DNA of 64,000 bases from Salvator merianae (Eukaryota; Chordata; Lepidosauria; Squamata; Teiidae). Made by a program: the position numbers and the translations under genes. Each line of letters opens with the position of its first letter. Position 1 is the first letter of the stretch. Under the pieces are notes generated by a model. It made no database searches. It was not told the DNA's origin and was given only the letters and a program-made list of their open reading frames with translations. Below are positions 18,020 to 29,516 of the stretch, one piece after another. Where the stretch lies: NCBI GenBank assembly GCA_003586115.2, contig QVOM02000023.1:3289284-3353283 (forward strand), in the 5' to 3' direction.

Positions 18020-18270
18020 GGCCCTTTCTGCACTTACCTGTGCTGTCCCGGGACAGGATGGGCCGCCTCATCCCAGAACAAGCCACCCATCCCAAGCTGG
18101 GATGGGTTGCTGTTGGAGCAGGTCAGGAATGTCCACATTCAGACAGGCCGTCCAGCTCCAGTTCCAGCCCTTGCCATTGCTGCTGGAAAACCCTTGGAGA
18201 GCAGTGTTGAGGCTCCAAAGGCCGAGCACCTGCAAGTAAGCCAGGATTTGCAGTGCATGTGTGGAAGTGA
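18020..18270. mobile_element. Harbinger-like element fragment
   Basis: It begins GGCCCTTTCTGCACTTACCT and may end near GTGCATGTGTGGAAGTGAC. The interior is GC-rich without coding potential. The right boundary is uncertain. Confidence 0.45.
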
Positions 18271-18963
18271 CAATCCCAAGACCTTTTCATATATCCCATG
18301 TTGCCTCTACTATCTGGAGACGGCCGTATATGCAAGGAGCACATTGTCAGCTGCGATCCTCACTTGCTTTTTGCACTGACAGCAGTATACCGGCACATAA
18401 TGGTGTGTGATTGTGAAATGTTCCCTTTCCTCAACCCAGAGCCTTTGTGATGGGTCACATGACCAGGGAGCATGAATTGGATCAGAGCTACAGAAGAGGC
18501 TTAACCTAAGATGCCAGCCAGATACTCACGAGAGCTGTCAAAAGACAGAAGGGGAGAGAGAGAGAAAAAAGAGAGGGATAGAAGAAAGGAGGGAAGAGGG
18601 AGAGAGAGGGAACCCTGCCTCCATACCCATCTACCTGTTTTGTTGACCACACCTCGGCTTGTTGTTTTGCATCCCACCTTTCTTTCTTCTTCATCTTACA
18701 GAATCCCACCTTATGCTTGGCAGCACTTGGGGTCCCATAGGTGACTTACACCTGGTTTAGACGTGCCTGTGGAGTGGACTGAAATCTCACTTCTCATTTT
18801 TGCCTTGTGTTTTTCTCTTCTCTCTCTCTTCCCCGTTTTCACTTTATTTCTGTTCCCCCTCTTCTCTTGTCTGCACTCTCTCTCTCTTCCTCCTCTGTCT
18901 GCTTCACGCTCCTCCTTCCTCCCTTGTCGCTTTCCCCCTCTCCCTGTTCCTTTTGCGCCACAG

Positions 18964-19102
18964 AACGGGTCTCTTCACGCCTGACCTCGCTTTTGAAGCC
19001 ATAGTGAAAAAGCAGGTGCAGAAGTTGAAGGGGCCGTGTCTGAAGTGTGTGGACATGGTAGTGAGTGAGCTCACATCTACCATCAGAAAGTGTAGCAACA
19101 AG
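18964..19102 (+). CDS. DNM1: DNM1 exon 10b, mutually exclusive stalk exon (residues 399-445)
   Basis: This 139-nt exon completes Arg399 and reads [40 protein letters not shown] and RKCSNK. It matches the dynamin 1 'b' version ([25 protein letters not shown]). The acceptor GCCACAG ends at 18963 after a long pyrimidine tract and the donor GTAAAA starts at 19103. It differs from 10a at 12 of 47 residues. Gly in LKGPC, where 10a has Glu, is a notable change; other lizard sequences are needed to tell whether it is real or polymorphic. Confidence 0.98.
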
Positions 19103-19339
19103 GTAAAAAAATCCTCCCCACAAAGTTAGGGAATGCTAACTAAAATTACCCACTCTGCCCAACCACGTAGATGCACCAATCTTATTCATGCATTAAATTC
19201 AGGGTTTGGTTGTCCCAAGGAGGGCGAAGGTAATTAATAAGAGCAGGCAGAAAGGGCTCTTTGTGTCTGGTTGGCAACATGTGGCGGGTCCCAGGTTCAG
19301 AGGTTAGCTAGGAAAGACACCAGGAAAGCACGCAACGAT

Positions 19340-19565
19340 AGGTAAATCAATGGTCTGCTCCAATATGAAGCTGCACTCTTCCATCAGGATATAATTTTTG
19401 AGCATCTGCTTTGCACACAAAAGGTCTCAGGTTCAGTCCCTAGTATCTCTTGGTTAAGGCTAGAAAAAAAGGCCTCGCTGGAAACCATGAATGGCAGGTG
19501 CTGATCAGGGTGGACTATAGTGAGTTTGATAGAGCAATGGTCTACTTTCATAGAAAGCCTTCCCA
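19340..19565 (+). mobile_element. tRNA-derived SINE, tandem pieces
   Basis: The tail of one copy (AATCAATGGTCTGCTCCAAT, 19346-19385) is followed by a fuller copy with TTGAGCATCTGCTTTGCACA, a B-box-like AGGTTCAGTCCC, and the body end GAGCAATGGTCTACTTTCAT. It contains no functional tRNA gene. Confidence 0.6.
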
Positions 19566-19983
19566 ATGTTCCCGTGTTCCACTGAGAGGACGTTGGGTTG
19601 GGAGACCACAATGGGCAATGAAAAGCTAGGACTGCCATATAAGAAGGATTCACCAGGTGGGGACATGTGAGGGTATGATCCTGGAAGCTGGCTTAACAAT
19701 TCCTGGAAGCAATTCCTTTTTTGGATGGTACCTTCCATGGTCTGGTGGCTGAAATCCAGAAGAGTCAAGAAGGGATCATGCAGAAGGAAAGATCAGATTT
19801 CAACAGTTTTGCTCATTTCTAGATCACCCCATGAAAACGTGAGATGTTGCCCCAGAAATTAATCCCACGGCATCCATTGCTCTGTAATAACTAACTGAGG
19901 CTTATCTTCATGGGCACCATAAGCCGCCTTCCCCGCTGGCACAAGAACAGGGTTCCGAAGAGCTGGATGGCCTGGGACATTGT

Positions 19984-20468
19984 AGACCTTTCCACACTTA
20001 CATTTAAAACGGGATAGGGTGAGGGCTGGCCCACTTCTGGAGCAGAAGAGAGAGGCCACACCCTCTGCTAGCATGCTGCATCTGCACTGCACGCAGTGTA
20101 GCCCAGCGTAGGCAACCCAGGAATGACTGCCTAGACCACGACAGCTGTAGACCGTTTAGTAGGGGAACCTATTTCGGCAGTGAACCAAAGTGCTCTGCCA
20201 AAATGGGTCCCTCTGGGGCTGTAAGACCAGGAACTTTCATTCTCAACTGTCAGAACTCTCACAGCAGGCTCCAGAGCTTGTGCGAGCTTCAGGGCTGTGC
20301 AGGCCCTGGCAAGCGCAGGCAGCCCAAGTGCGGACGGCCTTGTACTGGGCCAGCTGGACCTCACAAAATGAGAGATGTTCCAATTTGCCAGTTTGTGTTA
20401 CGGCAAAGCTGCAAGGGATGATTGTATAGCTATAGAAATCAGTGCATCAGTGTGTGTGTGGAAACAGT
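19984..20468. mobile_element. Harbinger-like non-autonomous element
   Basis: The left end is AGACCTTTCCACACTTACAT and the right end is near GTGTGTGTGGAAACAGTATG. The interior CCAAAGTGCTCTGCCAAAAT and GGGTCCCTCTGGGGC resembles other family members. Boundaries are approximate. Confidence 0.5.
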
Positions 20469-21567
20469 ATGATTGTGATACCGAATCTTTCGATGCATCC
20501 CTATAATAAATGGAATGAACAAACTCATTCTGCTAGGTTTAAGGAAATGATATTCTAAATCTCTTGACTATTTCTACACTCACCTTACTGGAGTGGTTCC
20601 AGCTGCTAAACTGCTCCCACTGTCCCAGAAGGAGACTTCCGTACTTGGAAGGCTGGTCCAGGACAGCCAGGGTGAAATGGTGTGTCTTTGCCAGTCTTCT
20701 AAGGAAGAAGCCTGGCTTCAGAGACTGTTCCATGGTCTAGGGGGCTACCATCGAGAAGGCCCCGTGGAATAAACTATGTGTAAGCTTTGTCCTGGAAAAC
20801 GGAAGGTTATTGTGGGAGGCTGACTTTGTGTTGGGGGTTTGTGCTACCCTTTGTAAGCCTGAACAGCCCCTTTGCTACCCCTACTCTTGACACACACATG
20901 ACATTTCTGAATAAATTCCTGTTGTAACTCCAACCCACCCCTATGCCACTAGCCATCCGTGATCTGCTAACTGAATTTTTTTCCACATCTGGAAATTAAA
21001 AAGCAAGGGAGCATGATTAGAGAAGGAATTCTGGAGCACTGAAGATAGCAGTATTCCACATAATCCTCCAAATGATGCTATCTTTCTCAAATCACTGTAG
21101 TTTTGCTTTTCACCTGGACTTCTGGCCACCATTAGGGGGCGCCACACACCTCCTCAAGGAGTTGGGCTTGCCCAGGAGGTGATATATTCCCCAATTAAAA
21201 CCGGATTAGACCCCTTCTGTTTTTCTCGGTTTATCTAATTCATTGAAGATCAAGTATTGCAGAGCCGAGCGCCCAGAACTATTTCCCAGTTTGAGAACAG
21301 AGGAGTAGAAAGATGAAAAGACATTTTAATCCAATAGCTTTTAATTCTCATCTGTGAGAGACCGCAGGTGACTACTGTTCGCATATAAAGAGAAGGCTGA
21401 AAATGTCCAGTTAAAGGCTTACCAATTAATGCAGAAAGTAACCAATTCAGCATTATATATGGATATTTGAAAGACTAGCTTAGACAGTATCCTCCACCAC
21501 AAAGTTAAAGATCACTCAGAGTTGGCTTGTAGATGGTTCCATCTATCTGAAGTCTTGTGTGGCAGGC

Positions 21568-21599
<32 letters not shown>

Positions 21600-21608
21600 T
21601 TATTTTTA
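21568..21608. repeat. (TTTA)n microsatellite
   Basis: About nine TTTA units, followed by sequence (TTTCCATTCCACTCC) that may be the 3' end of a retroelement read in reverse. Confidence 0.95.
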
Positions 21609-23689
21609 TTTCCATTCCACTCCATTGCCCATCGCCTTGGGGCACCTCATGTAATCAAACACGTGCCATCGAAAAACTGTGAAGGCTCCTAGAAACATAT
21701 ATAGGAGCAGGATTAAAACACAAATTTAAAAACTCGATAAAACAGCTCCAGTGAACCAAAGGCAGCCATGTCCAACAACACTATCCATTTGAAATAATCT
21801 TTCAGTCCATGTGAGGTACGCCTCCTCCTTAGGTATTTGCATAATTTTTGTTTATTTATTTATTTTTTTTGGCCATTGAGAGGCCTGGCAGGGACTGAGG
21901 GAAGGCCTGAAATCGCATTGGACCGTGCAAAGATTTCATCACATCGGCTGACCCTGCCGCCTCCTGGCAGTGAAGAAACCAGGAGGGGCCACCAGGAGCA
22001 TAGAAAAGGCCGGTGTTCAAGATTCCCACTATACCCAGAGCCTTCCTCTCCTTGCTGTAGAGCTTGCTGGGTGTTTATTTGCTGATCTGTTTAAACGTCT
22101 TTATACCACTTCCCATAAAAATCCCAAAGCCATTAACAAAACTAAACATTATAAACAAGGATAAAATAAAATCACCGCCTAGTAAACTCGGCTCCCTTAC
22201 AAGAAGGACTTGTCCAGTTCGAATGCTTTAAGAAACATTCAGAGCAGTGCTCTGCATATTCCCACTCCACATATAATACACAGCGTGTACCAATCTCAGC
22301 AGCCAGCCAAACCAGACATAGCCAGGCCATTCAATGCTTTCTAAGGGGCCAAACTGGAAAAAAACAGCCCTACCCAATCTTAGCTACACCCATTTAACAC
22401 TCCTTTAATTCAGCCTTTACGTGAAAAATGAAATTGAAAAGTATTTGCAGGCAATTAAGTTAAACTATTACTTTCTGAACAGGCACACAGCATGTATATA
22501 CATATATACCAAACTCTGACCCTCTGGTTGTTCCCGGATTACAAAGAATGCCGGGAGTAAAACGCTGATAGCTGTAGTCCAGCAGTATCTATAATACTCT
22601 AATGTACCCAGAGCTCTTGTCTGTTAGCATCTGATTTCCTGTACTAGAAATTCCTCTCTCTTGGCGACTTCCTGATTTTGATTCAGCTCTTGGCTTTCCC
22701 CATATCTAATCTGCCCCTCCTTGGCCTCATGTTCTTCAGAGAATATAAGAGACTGTAGCAACTGCTGTCTATCTGAAAGCAAAATCAGAAATGGAAGTCT
22801 GCATGTTGAGTTGGTGCTTCAGTTACAGTAGGTGGCACCCTTTCCTCTGAAGCAGCTTTCCGTATACTTGGCTCAGGCTCCAAATCTCTGCTACCTTTTC
22901 CAGGCCCATAAAATCAAGTTCTCTGAGTTCCTGTAGAGTTCTGAGAAAAACAAACTGGGCATCTCTGAGCCAACCCTGGTATGTTTGCGTGCGTGCGCAG
23001 TACAAATTTCCACTTCCTGTGGTGAATTTTCAGAATTAAAGATGCCTTCTCATCCTGGTGCAATTCTGGGTGAGTCACAGACCAAGGACAGCCCTGAAAC
23101 TACAAAACCGTCCAAGTCCCAGTCTGTCCCTGAAAAGATCATTACTGATGGTGCGGGAAGCAAACCCATCTGTTTTCTGAGTGTCTGTGCATGGGCGTGG
23201 GTGGACGTGCTTGCACCATAAAAGTCGATGAGCAACCGATGAACTCAGATTCTTGAACCATGGCTCAGACAGCAGGGTCATCCATTTAGAACTTATCTCT
23301 CCTAAACCTGGTTCTGATTTTCTTTTTTTCCTTTGGTCCTGTCAGAATTGATGAGATTATCTTAGCCCAGATGCATAAATTAGAGGAAGATTCTGCATCT
23401 CCCCAAATAGGAAGATAAATTGAATGACAGGGAAAGGTTATTTATTGCCACCCAACCCCTTATCTCAGTATGGTTTGCGCTGATTGGCAGAAGCTCTTCA
23501 GAGTTGCAGAAAAAATTCTTTCCCAGCAGCAGCAGCACTAGGGTGAGAGATGCAATTCCTGTGGATGGCCAAATCCGGTACATGGAACAGCTGTTTGAGG
23601 GCAGGACAGTCACTGACGGAGAACACTTAAAAATTGCACTCCCTTCTTAAGAAATCTGGACTCCAGTTTAAGGCGAACAAAAAAAACCT

Positions 23690-24330
23690 GAATTATACCT
23701 ATAAATTAATGGGGTCTGGGTATTCTGTAACAAGCGAGAAAAGGGAGCTTGGGGTTGTGGTGGACAATTTAATGAAGGTGTCAACCTAGTGTGCAGCAGC
23801 AGTGAAAAAAGATAATTCAACGCTAGGGATAGTTAGGAAGGGAATGGAAAATAATTTGGCAAGTATCATGGTGCCTCTTTGTAAATCTATAGTCACATTA
23901 CAATATTGTGTGCAATTCTAGTCACCACTCCTCAGGTAGACTGGAAAAAAGCATAGAAAGGGGCAACCAAGATGATCAGGGGATTGGAACACCTCCTTTG
24001 GAGGCACGGTGGCACAGGTGGCTAAGGCACTGATCTTTCAATAGGAGGATCAGAGTTCAAGGCCCCTGTCTGCCGTGTAGAGGGGATGAGCACCCTCTAC
24101 TGGCCTCTACCTCCAGCCAACCTAGCTGTTCGAAAGCAAGTAATTGCAAGTAGATAAATAGGGAGCATCACATTGTGTGATGCGGAAGATAGACAGATGT
24201 AAGCCTTCGGGCGAAAAATAACCTTGTAAGCCGCTTTGAGTCAGCTTCGGTCGAGAAAAGCGGGGTATAAAAACCAAGTTCTTCTTCTTCTTTATGAAAT
24301 GAGGCTGCAGAGGCCACAGTGTAGCTGGAT
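23690..24330 (+). mobile_element. CR1/L3-like LINE fragment, interrupted by a SINE
   Basis: Reading in the frame of GGGGCAACCAAGATGATCAG gives ATKMIRGLEHL, and upstream CAATATTGTGTGCAATTCTA reads as QYCVQF. Both fit the C-terminal end of CR1-type reverse transcriptase ORFs. Stop codons are present. The LINE text stops at CACCTCCTTT (23999) and resumes with ATGAAATGAGGCTGCAGAGG at about 24294, so the SINE at 24000-24293 was inserted into an already resident LINE. Confidence 0.7.
24000..24293 (+). mobile_element. tRNA-derived squamate SINE, copy 1
   Basis: The tRNA-like head runs from GGAGGCACGGTGGCACAGGT to the B-box-like GAGTTCAAGGCC. A unique middle follows (TAATTGCAAGTAGATAAATA), then a 3' end ACCTTGTAAGCCGCTTTGAG leading to GCGGGGTATAAAAACC and a (TTC)n tail. 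The 3' end is that of squamate SINEs thought to be mobilised by BovB. It is closely similar along its length to copy 2 at 31024 and sits inside a CR1-like LINE. Confidence 0.85.
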
Positions 24331-24439
24331 CAGGGCAGACAAAATGGCGCCCTGGTCTGGTCTACCAGTAGACTGCTTTAACACCATCTTAAATTGGGGT
24401 GGGTGGGTACCATCTTCTTCATTACCTCAGGCTGCAAAA

Positions 24440-24525
24440 CATTTCAGGCATTTGGAGAAAACAGGAATTGAACCTGGAACCTTTGGCAAGCAAAGCATAT
24501 GTTCTGAAACTCTTTGCTGATTTTC
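24440..24525 (-). mobile_element. tRNA-derived SINE head, minus strand
   Basis: The + strand GGAATTGAACCTGGAACCTT and TGGCAAGCAAAGCATATG read on the minus strand as CATATGCTTTGCTTGCCA and a B-box AGGTTCAATTCC. This is the head of the same SINE type as at 19385. Confidence 0.6.
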
Positions 24526-24915
24526 TGCAAGGCCAAGAGTTTCTTCAAGTCTCGGGACCCTGACCAGGTTGTACCCCCATGGAAACGAAAACAGATTTCT
24601 TCCAAGTTAGGCCACAGACAGCAGCCATTGTCAGCAGACCAGAAGCATCTCGTGTAAGAGTAGCTCGAAAAGGAAATGGGACAGAATGAAGCCAAGTCAG
24701 GCTTACTGCATTTTCACCTTAGTAGAGCGTACACATTTATATCTCAGGGGCATTATCAGGAGGTGCTATTTATCCCTTGCTGAGAGATACTTAAATATTG
24801 CTGCTGTGGTACAGCAGACATGATGTCACAAAGAAACAAGGGGCTGAGGTTGGAATAAGGCCCTCTTGGAACAGGAGGAAAAGCTGCAGAGAGGACGGTT
24901 AAAAGATGGGTCTAA

Positions 24916-25209
24916 GGGAGATTCTGCACTGGCCAGTATACCAGACCAGCAAGTGTACTAGGAGGAGCCTAACTTCCACACAATGGGGCGGTCTAAGGGA
25001 GGCCCCGCCCCCAGGGAGCAGCCTAAGGGAGGTCCCGCCCCCAAGGGGAAGTCTAAGGGAGGCCCTGCCCCCAGGGGCCAGTCTATGGGAGGCCCTGCCC
25101 CAGGGCCAGCCGAAGAGACAGGGTCCCCTTAGACCACCCCAGCATGGAGAAGGAGGGCCCCTTCCAGTACACTTGCTGGTCCAGCATACCAGCCAGTAAA
25201 GAATCTCCC
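24916..25209. mobile_element. Inverted-repeat MITE with TAA target duplication
   Basis: The left arm GGGAGATTCTGCACTGGCCA, then GTATACCAGACCAGCAAGTG, is mirrored at the right end (CACTTGCTGGTCCAGCATAC ... AAGAATCTCCC). TAA flanks both sides (24913-24915 and 25210-25212). A TAA 3-bp duplication is diagnostic of PIF/Harbinger elements. The centre holds four tandem copies of a roughly 30-bp GC-rich unit. A relative without the expanded centre is at 41325-41527. Confidence 0.8.
24988..25110. repeat. About 30-bp GC-box tandem repeat, four units
   Basis: Units of the form TCTAAGGGAGGCCCCGCCCC plus CAGGGG or similar are repeated four times at 29-30 bp spacing inside the MITE. Each of the first three units contains a CCYGCCCCC stretch resembling an Sp1/GC box. 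Confidence 0.8.
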
Positions 25210-25954
25210 TAAGACTGTTTGACACGTGGCTCGCTGAAGGCCTGTGGCCGAGCAAATTTTGTAGCTGGGAACCAATTGGGGAGGTTAGGGTCACCTGCTA
25301 ACGGTTGTCCCATTTTGGCCTCAAAGGCACACAACCCGAGTCCCAGCGAAGGAAGGAAATGTGGGTTTGGCAAAAGCCCGGAAGCCCCCGCCCAAGTTGC
25401 AAACCCATTTCCGAACCCAGCCCCCTTTTTCGGCCGGATCATGGCATTTCTGGGTGCTACCCTCTGCTACGGCGTCCCCTTCCTAGCCCCACCGTATGCT
25501 GGTGCATGGACCCTCTGTGGACGTGGTCTCCGTGTCGTGCTTGTCACACAGCTACGCTTTTCTTTGCGCATGCCTCAAGGGATGGCGTTATCCTGCATGA
25601 GTTTGGGGGGAACGTGTTTTTACGATGTCTTTTCTCTCCTGTCCCCCAACTCCCCACCCAATTTTCCTTTGTCCCTGTTATTGCGTGTGAATTATGTTAA
25701 ACAACCCAGGTGAGAACATTTCACAGCTTGGAGTACTTTTGTTTTAAGTTATTAGGATGATTGTTCTTTCTTCCTTTCTTTATTTTTTTTTATAATTCTC
25801 TCCACAAAATTGCTGAGAAAGATTTTCCAATTTCCTGTGGTCCCCCCTACTCCACACTCTCTTCTTTTTTCCTTCAACCCCATTTTATTAGCCTTCATTA
25901 CAGAAAGAAAAAAAGAGGAGGCACTGGTATCATTTAAAATTGCACTGAGAAACC

Positions 25955-26045
25955 AGTGGGTCTCCAGATGTTGGGGTTTGACTCCCATCAGCCTTTGCTG
26001 GTAGCCAAGAGTGATGGGAAATGTAGTTCAACAACATCTAGCCCA
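25955..26045. repeat. Small foldback MITE
   Basis: AGATGTTGGGGTTTGACTCC on the left pairs with AGTTCAACAACATCT on the right, with ACTCCCATCAGCC and GTGATGGGAA forming the inner stem. It is the same family as 29111-29191. Confidence 0.6.
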
Positions 26046-26458
26046 ACATTTGAATTTGCCGCTGTGCCTAATTCAAAAGGCAAACTAATCAATTTTTGAA
26101 GGATGTTGACATTTTGCAATCTTGGTCCTATGGAAACGGTATGCTTTTCCCTTCAAAATTACCCTGACCACAAATTCATATAAGCTGCTTTAACGAAACA
26201 GCTTAAGAATTTTAAAGAATTTTGCTTTCTTCAGAGGGCAATCCTGTTGTATTTGGTAAGGTTCATTTCTAGTCATTTATTTGCTTTATTTATGGCATTT
26301 ATATCCTGCCTTTCCTCCAAAAAACCCAAAGCAGTGCCCACCACCCTAGGACCGAACCCAAAACTCTAGCTGCTACATTGTATTGGTGCCTGTAGGCAAA
26401 AACACATGGAGATGCAGCCATATTAAAGCTGCCTTCATACGAAGCCAAAAAACCCAAA

Positions 26459-26860
26459 GGCCTTTTTTGCACTTACCTTACTGGACCAGTTCAGTAGGAC
26501 CAGGCCAGCTTGGAGCGGTTTTGGCAGCAGGTGTGGGCCCTCTATCCTGGAACAAGGTTCTGTACTTGGAAGGCTGTTCCAGTACAGCCCCCTTGCTGGC
26601 TCTGAAGATCGCATAATCTTCAGCTTCTGGGTTCTCTGATGTCTAAGAAAGTTCCTAGTCTTAGAGCCCAGGGGGACCCATTTTGGCAGTGTGATTTTGT
26701 GTGCCACTGAAAGAGGTCTCCCTGCTAAAGTGGCCCACGGAGGTGTGCAGAACTTCTGCACAACTTCTGGGCTGGGCTGGCACCTGCTAGACTGCCAGTA
26801 GACCTGGTAAAAATAGGTCCATTGCTAACCTAGACTGGGCTACACTGTGTCCAGTGTGGG
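26459..26860. mobile_element. Harbinger-like non-autonomous element, right end unclear
   Basis: It starts GGCCTTTTTTGCACTTACCT. The interior has CCATTTTGGCAGTGTGATTT and AATAGGTCCATTGCTAACCT, shared in outline with the copies at 2581 and 31959. I could not fix the right terminus. Confidence 0.5.
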
Positions 26861-26944
26861 CACAGCATGCTAGCAGTGCCTTGGCTCCCCATAAACCACA
26901 CCAGAATGCAGAAGGGAGGCCTCTGGAACCCTCCGTGAACTACT

Positions 26945-27150
26945 CCAAAGGTAGGGGCGGAACTAGCCAAAGACTCAGACGCAGCTTTGAGGTGGTAGCA
27001 TCTGCGCGCTAGTGTTCCCATCCCACCTCTAGTCCCCATTAAACTCTGGAAAATACTCTTCCAAAGTGAACTTAATGTGGATTAGCGATGGGATGGGAAC
27101 ACAAGCAGCCACATACTACCACCTCTAATCTGGGTTTTTTTGGCTGGTTT
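26945..27150. mobile_element. Foldback MITE, TACCACCTCTAA type
   Basis: GCAGCTTTGAGGTGGTAGCA on the left mirrors TACTACCACCTCTAATCTGG on the right, with TTCCCATCCCACCTCTAGTC inside. The arrangement is the same as in the element at 61623-61832. Confidence 0.55.
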
Positions 27151-27934
27151 TTTTTGGCTGGGGTCTAAGGGGGTGTGGCCTCTCTTAGACTGCACCAGTG
27201 TGCGTAATGGAGGCCCCTAGTATGCTTGCTGGTCTGGTATGCCAACTAGCATGGAATTGTCCTTAGGATGCTTCAGTTTGGAGGTGACAAACCTCTGGGC
27301 CCAAAAATGGGCGGAAGTGTTTGCCTACCCTTCCCAGTGGTTACCTTGGTGACCACATCAAGTAGCTGGATAGGCGTAGCTGGTAAGGAACAGGGAGTTT
27401 AGCTGAATGGTCCCCAACCTTTCTGGCCCATGAACATATTGGGAAATATGAGGAGATGCCATGGGTACTTCCTCATTAGGGTTTATTTCCCACAGATAGT
27501 AAAGCCTTTCAGAACTAGGAGAAGCTCTTAGGAATGCAGTAGGGTCTTTGGGCGCCATGTTGGCAACCCCTGGTTAACTCATCAGCTCTTTTCTTAGTGT
27601 ATGGGGTTTTTTTTAATGTTAGCTTTGCATTTCCCAGAGTGCCTGGATAATACTGCTTCACGGAGAAAAGAAATTCGCAATCTAAATAAGCCCCAGATGT
27701 TTCAGTATAGTCTGAAATGCATGTGAGTGATTTGCAGTCTGAGCCGTTTCCTCAAGTGGTTTCCCCAGCCACTGACTAGGCAGGCTGGAGCTGATAAGAG
27801 TTGCAGGCCAAAATGGTCCTGCCAGCTGGCGCCAAGGAGAAATTAGAAGTCCAAAATGGCTGTGCTGTCTTGGGCTGAGGAGACATGAATCTAAAATGAC
27901 TGTTCTGGCTGGGACTGAGGGGAAATGGAATCTG

Positions 27935-28443
27935 AGGCAGTTTCTGTGCTTATCTACTGGGAACGGTCCAGCTATTCTGTTCCAGCAGTAGTAACAGTTT
28001 CAAAGTACTGGAATCAGCCTTCTGCATTGGGAAGGCTGTCCCAGTAGGGCGCCCCATGCTGACTGAGGAAATCGTGCAATCTCTGGAGCTGCTTCCAGGC
28101 TCGGACTGAGACCAGGAACTGAAATTCCTAGCCTTGGTTGCACTGGGGACGCATTTCAGTGTCTCAATTTGGTGCGCACCGATAGGTGTTCCCCCATTAG
28201 ACTAGAACAGGGAGCTGTGCGCCCTTCTGCAACACCTCCCTGTGCCAGTCTAGCTGTCCTTGGAATGCCAATAGGCCTGAAAAAACAGATCTTCCAGTGT
28301 CCCAGTATAGGCGGCCATTTTGGCTACCTAGACTGGGACATACTTCATCCCAGTGTGGGGCCTCTCTCTTCTGTACTCGCATGCAGCAGAGAGAGACCTG
28401 AAGAGGACCATGAACCAATCTCTAAGTGACTGCAAAAAGGTCC
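27935..28443. mobile_element. Harbinger-like non-autonomous element
   Basis: The left end is GGCAGTTTCTGTGCTTATCT and the right end GTGACTGCAAAAAGGTCC. The interior GACTAGAACAGGGAGCTGTG and GGCGGCCATTTTGGCTACCT matches the copy at 2581 in the same order and orientation. Confidence 0.65.
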
Positions 28444-29110
28444 TAAAACAGACAGGCTGCCTGGGTCTGAAGCACACTTGAGTCCAAAATGGCAGTGCTG
28501 TCTGGGTCTCTGCAGAGCTATAAGTCTGCTGCTGTTTGGAGCCCATCATGTTGGGAGTTCCAGACCAGACTGCAGTAGAGTAATTCATGCCCTTCCTTCA
28601 TCTGTGATTTCCCTGTGATCAGGAGGGCAAACATCAGTTCTTCTAAGTTACCCAAAGGGGCATTGCTAGGTGAACGAGAGAAAATCCTTCCATTGTATCG
28701 TTTGGGACTGCAGCACGGCCAAAGGTGGGGATTATTTATGATTATAACAAATGGGGTCACTGCCCCTCAGCCTGACCCACCTTGCAGGGTTTTCACAAGG
28801 TAGAATGGAGCAGAATTAGGCACACCATCTTGAATTTCTTTGAAAAAAGGCAGTGCAGCATATACATGCTACAAATAAAACATGTGACTGTTATGGTGGG
28901 TGATAGCTTCCCATGATCCTTTGCCAAAGCATGCTCTGGTGGTGTTTGACACTGTTCTGGACCACCCACAAGATCACAAGACATGGAAGAAGGCAATAGA
29001 GGTGGTGGGCTTATGTGATGATCTTTTGCCTGCCTGAACCGTATCCAAGAGGGTGGAAGGATTTGGTTCCCTCAGGGCTGCCTCTAAAGTAGAGATCTTA
29101 AACTGTAGTC

Positions 29111-29191
29111 CTCTAGATGTTCCTAGACTATAACTTCCAGCATTCCAAGCCACACAGAATGCTGGGAGTTATAGTCCAGAAACATCTGGAG
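29111..29191. repeat. Small foldback MITE (81 bp)
   Basis: The left arm CTCTAGATGTTCCTAGACTA and then TAACTTCCAGCATTC pairs almost completely with the right arm GAATGCTGGGAGTTATAGTC and then CAGAAACATCTGGAG. The loop is about 13 nt. Confidence 0.75.
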
Positions 29192-29429
29192 GGAACCCTG
29201 CAGTAAGAAATGTCAGATTGGACTGTGTTATCAGAGAAAGGACCTTCTATCACAGCAAGAACTTGGAAAATCTCTCTGCCACTTTTCCGTTTTCCATCTG
29301 TCTGAACTCCCAGGCCTTCTGATGAGGACTGAAGAGGGGTGGTACGGTTCTTTTCCTCCCCCTTATTCCCCCTTCCACCCCCTGTTCCCCCCTATGCACA
29401 TCTTTTTCCCCCCTTCTCTTCCTGTGCAG

Positions 29430-29516
29430 CTCAGCCAGTACCCCCACTTGCGGGAGGAAATGGAGCGCATTGTTACGACCCACATCCGCGACCGAGAAAG
29501 CCGGACAAAAGATCAG
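29430..29516 (+). CDS. DNM1: DNM1 exon 11 (stalk, residues 446-474)
   Basis: This 87-nt exon reads [20 protein letters not shown] and DRESRTKDQ, phase 0 at both ends. The acceptor GTGCAG ends at 29429 after a strong C/T tract and the donor GTGTGT starts at 29517. Length and phase match the family. [12 protein letters not shown] is the dynamin 1 form. Small changes from the mammalian protein (Ser447, His451, Asp for Glu, Ser for Gly) are at positions that tolerate change. Confidence 0.97.

Larger units (their letters stand above)
19103..29429 (+). other. DNM1: DNM1 intron between exons 10b and 11
   Basis: GT-AG intron of 10327 bp, filled with repeats listed separately: SINEs at 19340, 24000 and 24440, Harbinger-like elements at 19984, 24916, 26459 and 27935, a CR1-like LINE at 23690, MITEs at 25955, 26945 and 29111, and (TTTA)n at 21568. 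20700-21560, 21640-23680 and 25213-25950 show no recognised element apart from weak retroelement-like pieces near 21610-21660 and 22090-22170. Confidence 0.75.

Noticed and set aside
25219..25713. 164-codon + strand open frame
   Set aside because: Composition is low-complexity proline/leucine rich, there is no domain, and no splice or promoter context supports it.
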